From NCBI GenBank assembly GCA_024641245.1, contig JAHEDK010000020.1:1-51800 (forward strand): a stretch of DNA of 51,800 bases, written 5' to 3'. The notes under the pieces are model-generated. The model was given only the letters and a program-made list of their open reading frames with translations, was not told the origin of the DNA and made no database searches. This document shows positions 1 through 8,176 of the stretch, piece by piece; the stretch's first letter is position 1, and every line of letters begins with the position of its first letter. Position numbers and translations under genes: made by a program. The stretch comes from Actinomycetes bacterium (GTDB taxonomy: Bacteria; Actinomycetota; Acidimicrobiia; Spongiisociales; JAHEDJ01).

Positions 1-174
1 ACCGAAACGTTGCGTATGCTCGCGGCGGGTGTGAACCGTGTAGACCTACTGCCGGTGGCCGGGGTCGAACAGTTACGGCGGCTGCAATGGGTTATGGGCG
101 GTGCCGTGGTCGAGTTGACCGGCATCGGTCACTACCACGCCGGCACCGCAACAGGCGGATTGCTCGGCGGATGA
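1..174 (+). CDS. C-terminal end of an unidentified protein (5' truncated by window edge)
   Basis: Frame 1 is open from the first base to a TGA at 172-174 and gives 57 residues ending in TATGGLLGG. The codons are G/C-rich in the third position like the neighbouring genes, which supports real coding. I do not recognise a family and see no motif. The 270 bases between its stop and the next gene (175-444) hold only the tRNA fragment at 287-324. Confidence 0.45.
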   Translation, partial: TETLRMLAAGVNRVDLLPVAGVEQLRRLQWVMGGAVVELTGIGHYHAGTATGGLLGG

Positions 175-286
175 CGACACGACCCCGGCGGGCCCAGGGC
201 GGTTCAAGAGAGCAGATAACTATGCGTTTCCGGTGGCCTCTGAACAGGTAAAACCCCTGGTCAGCACAGCGCTCAGCCCGTGATAG

Positions 287-324
287 TTGTAAGGCAGGCG
301 CTCTCCCAACTGAGCTAAGCGTCC
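287..324 (-). pseudogene. isolated 5' half of a tRNA-Val(TAC) gene
   Basis: On the minus strand this 38-base stretch has a 7-base acceptor 5' strand (GGACGCT), TA, a paired D arm (GCTC/GAGC), and the 5' strand of the anticodon stem (CCTGC). It ends with a CTTACAA anticodon loop, anticodon TAC, so valine. The match stops exactly after the anticodon loop. The expected 3' anticodon strand GCAGG, T arm and closing AGCGTCC are absent, and no TGGNGGACGCT-like end occurs in the rest of the leftward sequence. It cannot fold as a complete tRNA and is best read as a remnant, for example of integration or deletion at the anticodon loop. An unusually long intron with the 3' half outside the window is a less likely alternative. 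Confidence 0.7.
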
Positions 325-444
325 GGCTGAGGACGGATGATAGGGGTCTGGTGTCCTCGTGTCAGAGAAACGGAGTTCACGAGTGATTCGAGACCTGCTC
401 GATCGCAAGAACCGGCGACTGGGTCGTGTGGGAGTCTTCCGGTG

Positions 445-1266
445 TTAGCTGATCACTTCGAGAGCGTCCGATACGGCTCGGATCAAACCAAGAACCGCAG
501 CTCCAGTCAGACCGCCTAGACCCAGTGTGGTCGCGATCGCCGAGTAGCGGTTGGGGTGTATCACCTGCCACCAATACAGAAGGGTACCCAGCGCCGCCAC
601 AACCACGAACGCTGATGCGATGACCGGCGGGTTGCAGTCGCACGCCTGCCTGGAGAACAGCAGGAACGGGGCGGTCAGCCCGGCCAAACCGGCTCCGAGA
701 ACGGACAGGAAGGCATAGGCCCATCGACTGGAACCATCAGTGGTGGGGAGCCTGCGGTTCAGTATCCCGAACATCCATTCCATGAACGCGCCAAACCCAA
801 CGAACAAGGCGAAGATCGTCCCCACCACCAGGACTTCATTGCCGAGGATGAGGAAGTCGATGTTGTCAGGATTCAGCACGTCCGACGTTGCGCTGCCCAC
901 CGAGAACAACAGCATCCCAAACGCGACTCCCCGCCACCGACCCGTCCAGGCCAACCAGGGACGAAAGACCAGGTACATGACCGCTCCCATTATCCCCACG
1001 AAAACGCCGACGAACACCACCAGCCCCAGGGTGCCTCCCAGAGTGATTTGCCCCACAGTGAACCCTGCTTCAGTGGTGGCACCCTGTGCGGCATCTGAGG
1101 CAGCCGCCCCGGCAATCCGCATGAACAACCGACCACCCACACCCCCAACCAACAACCCGGTCACCAGCCCGGCCAGCCCCGCAACCGAGATGTGACGAGC
1201 CAATCCGAACCATGTCCGGAATGGCGGCGATGCAGCGTCGCGGGCAGCAGTAGACATCCTCGACAT
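445..1266 (-). CDS. polytopic membrane protein of unknown function
   Basis: Encodes about 273 residues with roughly seven hydrophobic segments, rich in Gly, Ala, Val and Phe. Features include a Gly-rich first membrane hairpin (GLVTGLLVGGVGGRLFMRIAG) and a short Cys pair (QACDCNPP) in a loop near residue 210. I do not recognise the family. The start is uncertain: GGGAGG lies 3 bases before an ATG at 1272 and 9 bases before the ATG at 1266, and the second spacing is more normal. It reads away from the sigma factor gene and probably stands alone. Confidence 0.7.
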   Translation of the reverse strand: MSRMSTAARDAASPPFRTWFGLARHISVAGLAGLVTGLLVGGVGGRLFMRIAGAAASDAAQGATTEAGFTVGQITLGGTLGLVVFVGVFVGIMGAVMYLVFRPWLAWTGRWRGVAFGMLLFSVGSATSDVLNPDNIDFLILGNEVLVVGTIFALFVGFGAFMEWMFGILNRRLPTTDGSSRWAYAFLSVLGAGLAGLTAPFLLFSRQACDCNPPVIASAFVVVAALGTLLYWWQVIHPNRYSAIATTLGLGGLTGAAVLGLIRAVSDALEVIS

Positions 1267-1481
1267 CACCATGGTCCTCCCTCATCTGTCGGGCCACCTC
1301 AAACTATCAGACGATGTCAGCGGATTGAGGGGTGACGGGGTCATCAGAACATCCGTAGCGGCCGAGCACCCACGATGCCCGACTCTCGAGCGTCGGAGTT
1401 GGAACCGCGACCTCGCCCATCACATGGGTAGCACGGGGAACTCGCCGGGCCCCAGTGACGTCAAATAGGTGGAGGCGCAAC

Positions 1482-1604
1482 ATGAAACACCTTCAGATCA
1501 GACGGCACCGGTATGGCTTGTTCGCCCCTGGGGACTCACTCCGGCGAGCACTGCTCCTCAGCCGCCGCCGCTTCGCCTATCGGCTTCCACCACTGCCGGG
1601 TTGA
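1482..1604 (+). CDS. possible 40-residue Arg-rich leader peptide upstream of the sigma factor
   Basis: A short ORF begins at an ATG preceded by GGTGGAGG with 6 bases of spacing, the best ribosome-binding site in this intergenic stretch. It ends at TGA 1602-1604, 66 bases before the sigma factor ATG. The product is very basic (MKHLQIRRHRYGLFAPGDS then LRRALLLSRRR). I know of no homologue. It may be a leader peptide or chance. Apart from it, the 404 bases from 1267 to 1670 show nothing I can name. Confidence 0.3.
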   Translation: MKHLQIRRHRYGLFAPGDSLRRALLLSRRRFAYRLPPLPG

Positions 1605-1670
1605 TAGGCCGATACTTCTCCACCCGGAGATCCCCGATTCCGTCGTCCGTTGCCTCTACCATCCGCGCCG

Positions 1671-2618
1671 ATGGCTCAACCCACCTCACGACGGAAGACA
1701 TCTGAAACCGACGCACGCGAGGATGCCGTCCGGCAGTACCTCGACGAGATCGGCAACTACCAGCTCCTCAGCGCCGACGACGAAGTCGACCTGGCCAAGC
1801 GGATCGAGCGTGGAAACCGCGCCACCGATGCCCTTTTGCAGGCCGACCTGAACTCGACGGAGCGGGCAAAGCTCCAGATCCTCGCCAAACGGGGAGTGGA
1901 CGCGAGACGTCAGTTCATCAACTCCAACCTGCGACTCGTCGTCTCGATCGCCAAGCGATACGCCAAAACGGATCTGCCCTTTCTCGACCTCATCCAGGAA
2001 GGGAACCTCGGCCTGATCCGCGCAGTCGAGAAATTCGAGTACCGCAAGGGCTTCAAGTTCTCGACCTACGCCACCTGGTGGATCCGCCAGGCCATCACGC
2101 GGGCAATTGCAGACAAGAGCAGAACCATTCGGGTGCCGGTCCACATGATGGACACGATCGGCCAGGTCCGCACCACCGAGAATCACCTGTTCAAGATGCT
2201 GGGCCGGATCCCAACCGCAGAGGAGATCGCAGAAGAGTCTGGCCTGACCCCCGACCGCGTGCGTGAAGCGCAGAAGGTCGCTCCTGAACCAGTCTCCCTC
2301 TTTGAACCGGTCGGCGAGGACGACGCGGTGTTGGGCGACTTCATTGAGGACCTCGACGCAACCACTCCGTTCGACCTGGTGGCAGCCGGCTTCGGTCGCG
2401 CCGACCTCGAGCGCGTATTGGGGAAGTTGAACGACCGCGAGCGCACCGTTCTGTCAATGCGGTACGGGCTGGACTCCGGCATCCCCCAAACACTCGATGA
2501 AGTCGGCAAGCACTTCGGACTCACCCGTGAGCGCATCCGCCAGATCGAGGCGAAAGCACTCGCCAAGCTGCGCCATCCTTCCGCCCCCGGCAGCCTCCGC
2601 CACCTCCTCGCTCGCTGA
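1671..2618 (+). CDS. RNA polymerase sigma factor, sigma-70 group 2-like (SigB/HrdB type)
   Basis: Directs core RNA polymerase to promoters. The order of regions is clear: region 1.2 ([11 protein letters not shown], about residues 18-28), the region 2 helix ([10 protein letters not shown]), region 2.4 ([12 protein letters not shown]), region 3, and region 4.2 helix-turn-helix ([20 protein letters not shown]) near the C-terminus. Region 1.1 is missing and the protein is only about 315 residues, which fits the non-essential primary-like sigma factors of actinobacteria rather than the housekeeping one. ATG at 1671 is used. A TTG seven codons upstream (1650) is the other option, and neither has a good ribosome-binding site. 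A strong hairpin follows the stop. Confidence 0.93.
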   Translation: MAQPTSRRKTSETDAREDAVRQYLDEIGNYQLLSADDEVDLAKRIERGNRATDALLQADLNSTERAKLQILAKRGVDARRQFINSNLRLVVSIAKRYAKTDLPFLDLIQEGNLGLIRAVEKFEYRKGFKFSTYATWWIRQAITRAIADKSRTIRVPVHMMDTIGQVRTTENHLFKMLGRIPTAEEIAEESGLTPDRVREAQKVAPEPVSLFEPVGEDDAVLGDFIEDLDATTPFDLVAAGFGRADLERVLGKLNDRERTVLSMRYGLDSGIPQTLDEVGKHFGLTRERIRQIEAKALAKLRHPSAPGSLRHLLAR

Positions 2619-2630
2619 CCCGGACGCGGG

Positions 2631-2659
2631 TCGGTCCGGACGCCGGGCGTCCGGACCGA
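2631..2659. terminator. 13-bp perfect hairpin between convergent sigma and whiB genes
   Basis: A perfect 13-base inverted repeat (2631-2643 with 2647-2659, TCGGTCCGGACGC arm) closes a 3-base loop. It sits between the stops of the converging sigma and whiB7-like genes. There is no long T tract on either side, so it is a strong hairpin that could end transcription from both directions rather than a classical intrinsic terminator. Confidence 0.65.
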
Positions 2660-2673
2660 TTAGGTCGAGAGGA

Positions 2674-2976
2674 TCAGGCGGGCCGGACCAGCTCCCATAA
2701 CTCGTTGCGAGTCGCTTCGAGTGGCAGCTCGACATCAGCCTTGCGGGGGCGTCCTCTGGTCCGCTTCCGGTAGAACGGCTCACCGTCCCAGAAGATGACG
2801 CCGCCCCAGACGCCCCAGTCCTCGTTGTTTTCCAGAGCGGCTTCCAAGCACTCGATGCGCACCGTACATCGGAAGCACACGGCTTGTGCCGAAGTCAATT
2901 CATCCGGCCGCTCGCTGAAAAACAGATCCTGTTGTCCCCCATCGACGCACAAACCTCGTTCGTAAATCTCGTTCAT
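2674..2976 (-). CDS. whiB7: WhiB7-like iron-sulfur transcription factor with AT-hook
   Basis: WhiB proteins hold a 4Fe-4S cluster and act with the primary sigma factor. This 100-residue protein has the four cluster cysteines C10, C34, C37 and C43 and the WhiB turn motif GVWGG (55-59). It also has a basic AT-hook, RGRPRK (74-79), near the C-terminus, the feature that sets WhiB7 apart from other WhiB classes. The ATG at 2976 is preceded by GGAAGGAAG at good spacing, so the upstream in-frame start at 2994, inside the terminator T tract, is rejected. In mycobacteria WhiB7 activates intrinsic antibiotic resistance genes and is controlled by an upstream ORF and transcription attenuation. The leader here has the same parts (see 2993-3201). 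Confidence 0.85.
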   Translation of the reverse strand: MNEIYERGLCVDGGQQDLFFSERPDELTSAQAVCFRCTVRIECLEAALENNEDWGVWGGVIFWDGEPFYRKRTRGRPRKADVELPLEATRNELWELVRPA

Positions 2977-2992
2977 CGTAATGCTTCCTTCC

Positions 2993-3028
2993 AAAGAAAA
3001 ACCGCCTTGCTTGGCGCCGGGCGGTCTT
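2993..3028 (-). terminator. intrinsic terminator (probable attenuator) in the whiB7-like leader
   Basis: Read on the minus strand, AAGACCGCC (3028-3020) pairs with GGCGGTTTT (3006-2998), a nine-pair stem including one G-U, across a 13-base loop. A T-rich run, TTTTTCTTT (3001-2993), follows at once. This is a classical Rho-independent terminator, yet it lies upstream of the gene it precedes. It ends 17 bases before the whiB7-like ATG and just ahead of its ribosome-binding site. Together with the short ORF above it, this suggests conditional read-through. Confidence 0.7.
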
Positions 3029-3055
3029 GCTCGTTGAAGTTGGAATGGTCCTACA

Positions 3056-3145
3056 TCAGAGAACGAGTGGCCGCTCGCGCGCGTCCGAAACCGTCGGAGT
3101 AGCTCCGAGCAGCTTCATTGCGATATGGAACGACCGGGTGTTCAT
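3056..3145 (-). CDS. 29-codon upstream ORF in the whiB7-like leader
   Basis: ATG at 3145 follows AGAAGGCAGAGG, and the ORF ends at TGA 3058-3056, about 30 bases before the terminator hairpin. The peptide is MNTRSFHIAMKLLGATPTVS followed by nine more residues rich in Arg and Leu. It starts 28 bases downstream of the predicted -10 box, so it would be the first thing translated on the leader transcript. By analogy with mycobacterial whiB7, slowed translation of such an ORF may prevent terminator formation. The frame continues upstream without a stop, so the ATG choice rests on the ribosome-binding site and promoter position. Confidence 0.45.
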   Translation of the reverse strand: MNTRSFHIAMKLLGATPTVSDARERPLVL

Positions 3146-3172
3146 CAACCTCTGCCTTCTGTACGTTCCGTC

Positions 3173-3201
3173 AACATATCGGAGACACGCCGGGCCGTCA
3201 A
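3173..3201 (-). promoter_or_regulatory. predicted primary-sigma promoter of the whiB7-like leader
   Basis: On the minus strand a -35 box TTGACG (3201-3196) and a -10 box TATGTT (3178-3173) are separated by exactly 17 bases. The boxes match the consensus in five of six and four of six positions. Transcription would begin near 3166, giving a leader of about 190 bases that contains the short ORF and the terminator. Confidence 0.5.
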
Positions 3202-3329
3202 GGGAATAACGCGAACAGACGGACACGGCCGGCAATCGGCACCACCATCTGCTCCGTGACACCTGATACGCCATGCGCGATACCCCGCCGGTGTATTGTG
3301 CAAGGAATTCGACGAGGAGCGAGGTAGCC

Positions 3330-3905
3330 ATGGCAACCTGCACGAACTGCAAAGCCGAACTCACCGAGGGGTACGACTTCTGCCTGGCTTGCGGCATGCC
3401 GGTTCCGACCGATGTTGCCGTCCCGAATCTCGATGATGGCGCCCAACCCGAGGTCCTTCCCCCGCTCCCGCCGCAAGGGGCAACCGCCACCCCCGAACCT
3501 CCTCCGTTCATCCCTCCCCCGCCACCGGCCGGTCAGGACGCACCTGCCGTCTTGGCGGCCGGCGGCATGCCGGCGAGCGAAGAGCGCACCTGGACGATCG
3601 CCGCCCACATCTCGGCTTTCGTGGGCCTGGTCGGCATCCCGCCGATCATCGGGCCGTTGGTGGTCTGGTTGATGAAGAAAGACCTGTCGCCGGTGGTCGA
3701 TGCCCACGGGAAAGAGGCGGTGAACTTCAATCTCTCGTTCCTGCTCTACGGCATCGTCTCGGCGCTGCTGATCTTCGTCCTGATCGGTTTCCTGCTGGTT
3801 CCGATCGTGCTCATCGGCTGGTTCGTCCTGGTGATCGTTGCCACGATGAAGGTCTCGAATGGTGAGCCCTACCGGTACCCGCTCACGATCCGCTTCATCA
3901 AGTAG
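3330..3905 (+). CDS. zinc-ribbon DUF4870 (Tic20-like) membrane protein
   Basis: The 191-residue protein starts with a zinc ribbon (C4, C7, C18, C21), followed by a Pro-rich linker to about residue 75. A DUF4870 membrane domain with three to four hydrophobic segments follows, including the family's typical soluble loop DAHGKEAVNFNLSF. The function of DUF4870 proteins is unknown. The zinc ribbon fused to the membrane domain is a common arrangement. ATG 3330 has GAGG/GCGAGG just upstream, so the earlier in-frame start at 3273 is not needed. It is divergent from the whiB7-like leader and its last 8 bases overlap the end of the converging GMC gene. Confidence 0.8.
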   Translation: MATCTNCKAELTEGYDFCLACGMPVPTDVAVPNLDDGAQPEVLPPLPPQGATATPEPPPFIPPPPPAGQDAPAVLAAGGMPASEERTWTIAAHISAFVGLVGIPPIIGPLVVWLMKKDLSPVVDAHGKEAVNFNLSFLLYGIVSALLIFVLIGFLLVPIVLIGWFVLVIVATMKVSNGEPYRYPLTIRFIK

Positions 3906-5571
3906 CCGCCTCCACCCACCGTATGGCGCCTGCGGCCGATCCGGGAACGATCGGCGCATCAGGCAACACCGGTTCGATCCTCTCGTAAGGCCGTCCGAGT
4001 TCGGGCCTGGAGTCGATTTCGCCTTTGTTGGGCCATAGCGCCATCGCGCGTTCCGCCATGGCGGTTATCGAGAGCGATGGATTCACGCCGAGGTTGGCGC
4101 CGATAGCTGCTCCATCGACGACGTGCAGGCCCTCATAGCCGAACACCCGGTGGTAGGGATCTATCACACCCTCCGCCACCGTCGCCCCAACGGGCGCTCC
4201 GCCCAGGATGTGAGCCGTCAGCGGAATATCGAACAGCGCTTCATTGAAGGTACTGCCCGGATCACCACCCATCGTCTCGGCCGCCACCTTCGCCGCTTCA
4301 TTGGCGATCGGGATGTACGTGGGAGTCGGCCGCCCCTGGTCCGGAGTGGTCGTGAAACGGCCGTTCTTTCGGAAGAGACGCAGGCTGTTGTCCAGGCTCT
4401 GCATAACCAGAAGGATCACCGTCCGCTCCGACCAATGCCGCAGATTCATCGCCCGAATCAGCTTGAGCGGCCTGGTGACCGCGGCTCCCAGGAAACGCAA
4501 CCAGCGCGGCACTCTTCCACCGCCATCAACCAGGATCGTGGTCAGTAGGCCCATCGAGTTGCTCCCAACCGGATATCGGACCGGTTCGACATGCGTGTGT
4601 GGTTCCGGGTGAATCGATGACGTGATGGCCACACCCTCGCTGTAGTCGACCTTCGAGTCGGAGGCGGAGGCTCCCAGAATCGCTTCGCTGTTGGTTCGGA
4701 ACTGATAGCCGAGCCGGTCGGACAGTCCAGGAAGTGAACCCTCCTTCAACCGGAGCAGCAACTTCGAGGTCCCAAGCGCTCCCGCGGAAAACACGACGTG
4801 GGTGGCGGTGTACTTCTTCGGTCTCTTGTTGAACCAGGCACCGGGCCTTTCGGTCGAAACCCGGTATCCGCCGGCCTCGAGCGGAACAACGTTGGTCACT
4901 TGATGCTGCGGAAGAATATCCGCCCCGTGTGCTTCGGCCATGTACAGGTAGTTGCTCGACAGTGTGTTCTTTGCGTTGAAACGACACCCGACCATGCATC
5001 CACCGCACTGCTTGCACCCGGTGCGACTGGGACCCTCACCGCCGAAATACGGGTCGGGTACCTCGACGTTCTTCTCACCGAAGTACACGGCGACCGGAGT
5101 CGGCCGAAACGTATCCTCGACTCCGAAGTGGGCGGCCACCTCCTTCATCACTCGATCGGCGTTCGTTTCGGTCGGGTTCTCCTCGACACCGAGCATTCGC
5201 TCCGCCTGGTCGTAGAAAGGCGCCAGCTCATCTTTCCAATCCGCAACCTCACCCCATTGGGGGTCCGAGTAGAACGCTTCATGCGGGCGGTAGCAGACAT
5301 TGGCCCACACCAGCGATCCGCCGCCGACCCCCGCGCCGGAGAGAATCATCACATCCTTGAGCAGAGAAATCCGCTGAATACCCCGCAGGCCAAGCCTCGG
5401 GAACCAGAAGAAGCGCCGGGCGTCCCAGTTCGTTTTCGGGAGCGTGTCGGCGGTCCACCGCTTTCCCGCCTCCAGGACACCAACCCGGTAGCCCTTCTCC
5501 GTGAGCCGCATGGCGGCGACGCTGCCGCCGAATCCACTCCCGATTATCAAAACGTCGTAGTCGTGAGCCAT
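3898..5571 (-). CDS. GMC-family FAD oxidoreductase, cholesterol oxidase-like (ChoD type)
   Basis: FAD-dependent oxidation of an alcohol, in relatives often a 3-beta-hydroxysterol. The 557-residue protein begins with the FAD-binding GSGFGGSVAAMRLTEKGYRV region, then LSGAGVGGGSLVWANVC, and carries the Cys-rich segment CKQCGGCMVGCRFNAKNTL seen in actinobacterial ChoD-like enzymes. A GMC C-terminal domain follows, with HILGGAPVG and VDGAAIGANLGVNPSLSI. ATG 5571 is chosen because the FAD motif starts six residues later; the frame upstream runs through an intergenic repeat. The exact substrate cannot be read from sequence. No other steroid-ring genes lie next to it. Confidence 0.82.
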   Translation of the reverse strand: MAHDYDVLIIGSGFGGSVAAMRLTEKGYRVGVLEAGKRWTADTLPKTNWDARRFFWFPRLGLRGIQRISLLKDVMILSGAGVGGGSLVWANVCYRPHEAFYSDPQWGEVADWKDELAPFYDQAERMLGVEENPTETNADRVMKEVAAHFGVEDTFRPTPVAVYFGEKNVEVPDPYFGGEGPSRTGCKQCGGCMVGCRFNAKNTLSSNYLYMAEAHGADILPQHQVTNVVPLEAGGYRVSTERPGAWFNKRPKKYTATHVVFSAGALGTSKLLLRLKEGSLPGLSDRLGYQFRTNSEAILGASASDSKVDYSEGVAITSSIHPEPHTHVEPVRYPVGSNSMGLLTTILVDGGGRVPRWLRFLGAAVTRPLKLIRAMNLRHWSERTVILLVMQSLDNSLRLFRKNGRFTTTPDQGRPTPTYIPIANEAAKVAAETMGGDPGSTFNEALFDIPLTAHILGGAPVGATVAEGVIDPYHRVFGYEGLHVVDGAAIGANLGVNPSLSITAMAERAMALWPNKGEIDSRPELGRPYERIEPVLPDAPIVPGSAAGAIRWVEAAT

Positions 5572-5621
5572 CAGGTGATCATAGGATCCAACGGAGCTGA
5601 TGTGATGGTCGGGAAAGAGAA

Positions 5622-5640
5622 GTCCTAGGTTCTGAGTTCT
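5622..5640. repeat. 19-nt intergenic repeat, inverted copy at 12480-12498
   Basis: GTCCTAGGTTCTGAGTTCT occurs here, upstream of the GMC gene. Its reverse complement with one change occurs at 12480-12498. Locally the words TAGGTTC, TGAGTTC and TAGGTTC stand in tandem with a period near 9. I do not recognise it as a named repeat family. Confidence 0.6.
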
Positions 5641-5674
5641 AGGTTCTTTGGGTGTTTGCGGCAACTGTTGCCTG

Positions 5675-6682
5675 TCAGGGGCGATGGCTCAGGAACTCGT
5701 CGAGGTTGGCGACTAGCGCCTGCTTCTCGTGGTCCGGCACAAACGATGCCCGAAGCGAGTTGCGGGCGATTCCTGCCATCTCGTCGTCGCTGAATCGCAG
5801 CGCGACCTGTGTTCCTACGTAATTGTCTCCAATGTAACCACCGAAGTACGACGGATCGTCGCTGTTGATTGACACATTTAGCCCGAGGTCGATCATCCTC
5901 CTGAGAGGGTGATCCTCGAGGCGGTCCACCACCGCCAGCTTCACGTTCGAGAAGGGACACACGGTGAGTGGAACCTGCTCTGCAACGAGACGTGTCACCA
6001 GTGCAGCATCCTCGAGTGCCCGATTGCCGTGGTCGATGCGCTCCGCCCCCAGCACGTCGAGCGCCTCCCACACATACTCGGGAGGCCCCTCTTCGCCTGC
6101 ATGAGAAACGAGCCGGAGGCCCTCAGCCCGGGCTGCCGCGAAAACTCCGGCGAAGGCGCCGGGTGGATGGCCGACTTCTGAGGAATCGAGCCCCACCCCC
6201 AGCAGCTGATCCCTGAACGGCATTGCGGCTTCGAGTGTGTCCATTGCCCGTCCGGCAGGCAGATGGCGAAGAAAACACATGATGAGCCCCGACGACATCC
6301 CGAACTCGGCATGGCCAGCTGCCAGCGCGTCGGAAATGCCGCCGATGACGGCATCAAACGGCACTCCTCTCTCCGTGTGGGTTTGCGGATCAAAGAAGAT
6401 CTCCGCGTGCACGACACCGTCTGCCGCGGCCCGCTGAAGATAGGCGAAGGTGAGATCGAAGAAGTCCTGTCGGGTGAGCAACGTCCCGGCTGCCTCGTAG
6501 TAGACGTCGAGAAACGACTGGAGGTTCGTGAATTGAAGCGCTGCCTCGATTTCAGCAACACTCGAGTAGCGGAGCGGCACATGGTTCCTCCCCGACAACG
6601 ACACCAGCATGGCCGGCTCGAGAGTTCCTTCGATGTGCAGATGCAGCTCGGCTTTGGGCAGTTCTCTTACGAACTCACTCAC
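5675..6682 (-). CDS. adenine/adenosine deaminase family protein, probably adenine deaminase
   Basis: Hydrolytic deamination of a 6-aminopurine. Zinc and catalytic motifs of the family are all present: ELHLHIEG near residue 13, SHAGEEG, RIDHGNRA and SINSDDP. The last is followed by SYFGGY, and NSDDPxYFGGY is characteristic of the Aah1-like adenine deaminases rather than classical adenosine deaminases. The 335-residue length fits. The start is a GTG with AAAGGGG six bases upstream; the open frame further upstream is antisense to the next gene. It is divergent from 8-oxoguanine deaminase and close to xanthine dehydrogenase, so conversion of adenine to hypoxanthine would feed that enzyme. Confidence 0.85.
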   Translation of the reverse strand: MSEFVRELPKAELHLHIEGTLEPAMLVSLSGRNHVPLRYSSVAEIEAALQFTNLQSFLDVYYEAAGTLLTRQDFFDLTFAYLQRAAADGVVHAEIFFDPQTHTERGVPFDAVIGGISDALAAGHAEFGMSSGLIMCFLRHLPAGRAMDTLEAAMPFRDQLLGVGLDSSEVGHPPGAFAGVFAAARAEGLRLVSHAGEEGPPEYVWEALDVLGAERIDHGNRALEDAALVTRLVAEQVPLTVCPFSNVKLAVVDRLEDHPLRRMIDLGLNVSINSDDPSYFGGYIGDNYVGTQVALRFSDDEMAGIARNSLRASFVPDHEKQALVANLDEFLSHRP

Positions 6683-6782
6683 GACGCCCCTTTCACTTCG
6701 TCGGCAACAGACTATCCGCGTCGAAATCCACAGAATACGGTTGCTGCTGCGGGCGACGCCATAGACCACTAGCGTCGAGAGC

Positions 6783-8153
6783 ATGAGCACGCTCCTTGTT
6801 CGCAATGCTGCCGTTATGGTGACGATGGACGAGCAACGCAGGGAGATCCCCGACGGCGGCATTTTCGCCAGAGATGGATGGATCGAGCGTGTCGGACCGA
6901 CCGACGAACTCCCATCCACGGCCGATGAGGTTCTCGATGCTCGCCATCATGTCGTCCTCCCGGGTCTGGTCAACACCCATCACCACTTCTATCAAACACT
7001 GACCCGGGCAGTGCCGGCTGCCCAGGATGCCGGGCTGTTCGACTGGCTGAAGACCCTCTATCCGATCTGGGCTCGCATGACGGCTTCCGACGTATTCGTA
7101 TCTGCCCAGGTGGCCCTCGCCGAATTGGCGCTCTCCGGATGCACAACCGCCTTCGACCATCTCTACCTGTTCCCAAACGACTCACGCCTCGACGACGAGA
7201 TCGAGGCTGCCGGAACCGTCGGTATTCGCCTCCATGCCTCGCGCGGGTCCATGAGTCTGGGAGAGAGTGACGGCGGGCTTCCACCCGACTCCGTCGTCGA
7301 AGCCGAGGATGCCATTCTGGACGATACCCGGCGGTTGATCGAGACCTACCACGATCCGGACCCCGGCTCGATGGTGCGCGTCGTCGTGGCTCCCTGCTCG
7401 CCATTCTCGGTAACAACCGCCGGCATGCGCGAGTCCGCCGCATTGGCCCGCCACTACGGCGCCTACTTGCATACCCACCTGGCAGAGACGATCGACGAGG
7501 AGCAGTTCTGCCTGACCGCGTTCGGCCTGCCGCCACTGGCGTACGCGGAGAGTGTCGGATGGGCGGGCCCGGATGTGTGGTTTGCCCATGGGGTACACGT
7601 CGACACCCCGGGCATCGAATGGATGGCTTCGACGGGAACCGGAGTTGCCCACTGTCCGAGCTCCAATATGCGGCTCGCATCCGGTATCGCCCCTACCCGG
7701 TCGTATCTCGAGGCGGGTGTGCGAATCGGGCTCGGTGTCGATGGATCCGCATCGAATGACGGGTCCCACCTACTGGCCGAAGCACGGCAAGCACTGCTTC
7801 TGAGTCGTCTGGCCGCTTCTCCGACCCTTGAAGGAGGGCAGCTTCTGCCAGCGCGGACTGCCCTCGAGATGGCGACGAGGGGCGGAGCGGCCGTATTGGG
7901 CCGTGATGACATCGGGGCGCTGGCGCCGGGCAGGGCCGCAGACGTGATCGCCCTCGATCTGCGCCGATTGGGCTACGCAGGATCGCTCCACGACCCCGTC
8001 GCTGCCCTCGTGCTCTGCCAGCCTCAAACGGTTGACTTCTCCTTCGTGCACGGCCGGAGAATCGTCGACGGCGGACGCCTGACGACCCTGGAACTGGAGC
8101 CGGTTATCGAGCGCCACAACATCGCGTCCAGACGAATCGTGAACAACGAATAA
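6783..8153 (+). CDS. 8-oxoguanine deaminase (amidohydrolase superfamily)
   Basis: Converts 8-oxoguanine to urate in the cytosol. Metal-binding and substrate motifs in order: LPGLVNTHHHFYQTLTRA (about residues 59-76), GCTTAFDHLYLFP, APCSPFSV, LHTHLAET, HCPSSNMRLASGI and GLGVDGSASNDGS. This set and the 456-residue length match the characterised Pseudomonas enzyme group better than the related atrazine or cytosine hydrolases. It starts 100 bases from the divergent deaminase. Its stop is 23 bases from the converging xanthine dehydrogenase large subunit, whose product is the same compound, urate. Confidence 0.9.
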   Translation: MSTLLVRNAAVMVTMDEQRREIPDGGIFARDGWIERVGPTDELPSTADEVLDARHHVVLPGLVNTHHHFYQTLTRAVPAAQDAGLFDWLKTLYPIWARMTASDVFVSAQVALAELALSGCTTAFDHLYLFPNDSRLDDEIEAAGTVGIRLHASRGSMSLGESDGGLPPDSVVEAEDAILDDTRRLIETYHDPDPGSMVRVVVAPCSPFSVTTAGMRESAALARHYGAYLHTHLAETIDEEQFCLTAFGLPPLAYAESVGWAGPDVWFAHGVHVDTPGIEWMASTGTGVAHCPSSNMRLASGIAPTRSYLEAGVRIGLGVDGSASNDGSHLLAEARQALLLSRLAASPTLEGGQLLPARTALEMATRGGAAVLGRDDIGALAPGRAADVIALDLRRLGYAGSLHDPVAALVLCQPQTVDFSFVHGRRIVDGGRLTTLELEPVIERHNIASRRIVNNE

Positions 8154-8176
8154 GTGCGCGATCCGCCACCCGCAAC

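Noticed and set aside
4798..5628. A 276-codon plus-strand open frame opposite the GMC oxidoreductase
   Set aside because: No recognisable domain, and the minus strand encodes a complete GMC protein over the same bases.
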